Source: Apostichopus parvimensis (lineage: Eukaryota > Echinodermata > Holothuroidea > Aspidochirotida > Stichopodidae). From it: DNA of 64,000 nucleotides. The translations under genes were made by a program, and so were the position numbers. Within the stretch, counting starts at the first letter, position 1; the number at the start of each line of letters is the position of its first letter. Shown here piece by piece: positions 51,901 through 54,900 of this stretch. Where the stretch lies: NCBI GenBank assembly GCA_000934455.1, contig KN882213.1, forward strand, positions 470,960 through 534,959, in the 5' to 3' direction. Under the pieces are notes generated by a model that was not told where the DNA came from, made no database searches, and saw nothing but the letters and a program-made list of their open reading frames with translations.

Positions 51901-54900
51901 AGCACCATCTACAGAATCAGAGTTGTTATTTCTATTTGATTTATATAATTGGGATTACTTAAAATAATTATCCTTAACTTCTGTCATTTGTTACTCTTGT
52001 TTCGTCTCTCATGATGATGCAAAGAATGAAAGAAGAATTTGTACAGTGAATAAATTAACATTTAATTTGTTTAATCCCACATGGCTGTGTTGTTTACAGT
52101 AGATCTGTTCAGAATCATGAAATACAATGTTGACTATTTGCTGCCTCACTTGTGTGTTATTTATTACATTGTTACATAAGGGTAATGAGAAAGTCCTTAC
52201 TTCTGTAAGACAGTATGAGATTCCATGCTGGAAGTATGGAGATGATTGTATTTTGTTTTCTAAATTGTGTTACTTTTATTGGGTTGTCAGAGACTTTAAC
52301 TTACATCTTGTGTTTTGAAAGGAGTATCATTATCAACCTTACAGGCTTTCTGTTCAAATTACAAAATAGTTAACTATACAATGATACTTTAATACCATCA
52401 ATCAGAAAAGTGAGTACAAGGTTCTTTGAGCGTCATCCTAATTCAAATTTAGTTTCATCTGTAGAAACAAAAAGAGACCATATGGCAGTTTGAATAATCA
52501 TCTTTGTTATGCTTTTACCTAACTCTTGATTACAAGGAGACTTTTACTTCAAACGCTTGTTTGTTACATAGTACCATTGGTTATTAGATCAATGTCTGAA
52601 CAGCAAATAATGAAACAATACTGAAGGAAGAAGATACTGGATTTACTTTGGATCAGTTTAGAATAAAAATCAGTGCCACTCCTTTATAAGCTCTTGTATT
52701 ATCATTTCAGGGTAATGAGAAATTTCATACTTCTGTGATGCAGTATGAGATTCCCTGTTGGAAGTATGGAGGTGTTCCTTCTGAGTCTGCTGACCTCATC
52801 TCTGTCATCAAACAGATCAAGAAACATCAGAAAGGAGGCAAACATTTACTGGTCCATTGTAGGTAAGAACACACAGAGTGGAGACAGAAATGTTAAATCC
52901 CAGAACATTTCACATTCCTCATTAACCTATTTAATATAGACTCATTCAGGATGTTCTCATTGAGGTGATTTACTTTCCTATAGAGTTCATTGAAGACAAG
53001 AAATTTCAATTGTTGACAAACATATTAATTTTGTATCTCTCATTTTCCTTTTTCAAGTAATGGTGTTGGTGCTACTGGTACATTCATTAGTCTCTATGAT
53101 CTGATGGATGTCATTAAAACCAAGAAGGAAGTCAGTGTGTTTGATGTCATAGAGGGAATGAGAAAAGACAGGGTGAACATGGTACTGACTAAAGTAAGTA
53201 TATTTGATACATAGAGTAATGGTTGTGGTGCTACTGGTATATCCATTACTAGTATCTATGATATAATTGTGTCTGTAAGAATTGATGGTCAGGAAATACT
53301 GCATCAGTTTGTAGGAAGACAACTAGTCTCTAGAATTCCTTACATTTGATGAGGTCAATATGCTTCTTTTCAATGTTAGCTCCAGTATCTCTTCATCTTT
53401 GATGCTTTGTTGGAAGCCATGTTGTCTCCAGACTCTCAGATGTCATGTGATCAACTCAAGAAACTTGACATGTCATCAATGAAGGCGAAATGCAAGAAGG
53501 AATTCCAGGTAGGTGTATTACTGATTTATGATTAACAACATATTGTTTTAAGTGTTATACTAAATATGTTGGTATTACCAAATGGTGTATTAATGTATGG
53601 TGTATTACTTAGTGGTGTACTACTTTATGATGTATTTAATATATCAGTAATTTGGTATCCAATTAGAAAAGTAGGCAATTTTACATGATGAGCACAGTCA
53701 ATGTGTATTATTCTAAAAAGAATTAATGCTTGAATTTTTTAGATATTGCAAGAAACTACCAAACATCAGGAGGACTTGGAAACCCTAGCAGGAAATTCAT
53801 CTGAGAATAATCATAAGAACAGGTTCCCTGATCTCCTTCCAGGTGAGCTACTGTCAGTAAATTTTAGTTGTGTAACAAAACATATGTTTATAACATGGAT
53901 CAATAAATTTGTCACCCCAAGTTAGTTATTGATGGTAGGTTATTTCCATTATTGAAATTTCCATATTACTCTTTTACAGTGGACAAATTCAGACCAGTCT
54001 TGAAATCCCCAGGCAACTTATTTGGTTCCAATGATTACATCAATGCTACTTTTGCCAAGGTTTATGTGTAATGTACCTATCTGGTCTCTAATTACTTTAT
54101 ATCTAATCTAAAAGCAACTGAGTTTTATTTTGTGGAACATTTCTTATATGCATATGCATCAGAAAGAATTATTTAAACTTCTCCTGCAAGATGTGGAACC
54201 TTAGAAAATATGTAGATACTAAGTTGTATTTTTTTCATTGCATTAACAAGATGTTTGAAATGTATATATCCCAGATTGCTCTAACTAATAATGGTCATAA
54301 TACATACATATTTTCAGGACATTTCACAGAGGGGACTTATAATGACCCAATCACCTCTAGCCTCAACCATAGAAGACATTTGGAGACTGGTCTTTGAATA
54401 TGACTGTAAATGCATTGTAATGTTGAACACCATAGATGATTCTGATGAGGTAGGTGTCTAAATAAGAAGCTTGTTTGCACAGGTTAGTGTTTGAAGCCTA
54501 CAGAACATTTGAGTGTTAATCAAGAGTTGCATTAACCCCAATACCACCTGACTTACAATAACTTAAACAGCATATGCAGAGAATAATTTATAATATATTG
54601 ATAAAATAATAATTCATAAATGTTCATCTTGCTACACACAAGCTCATATGAATTACATTTATTTAAATACAAGAGATTACATGCTCAATACTTAAACCAC
54701 AAAGAATATGCACAAACTTCAGAATTGTTTTCCTAACTGAAATATATTTATTGTCCTGCATATGTGAAGTCTGCTGATTGCATTTTTTGTAACACTAACT
54801 GAAAATTAGTTTTTAAGTTGTAACAGCCTCATGAGATATGTCCTACAACTAACTTGATGTTTAAGGGATAGTGTCCGAGAAAGATAAAGAGGGGAAGAAA

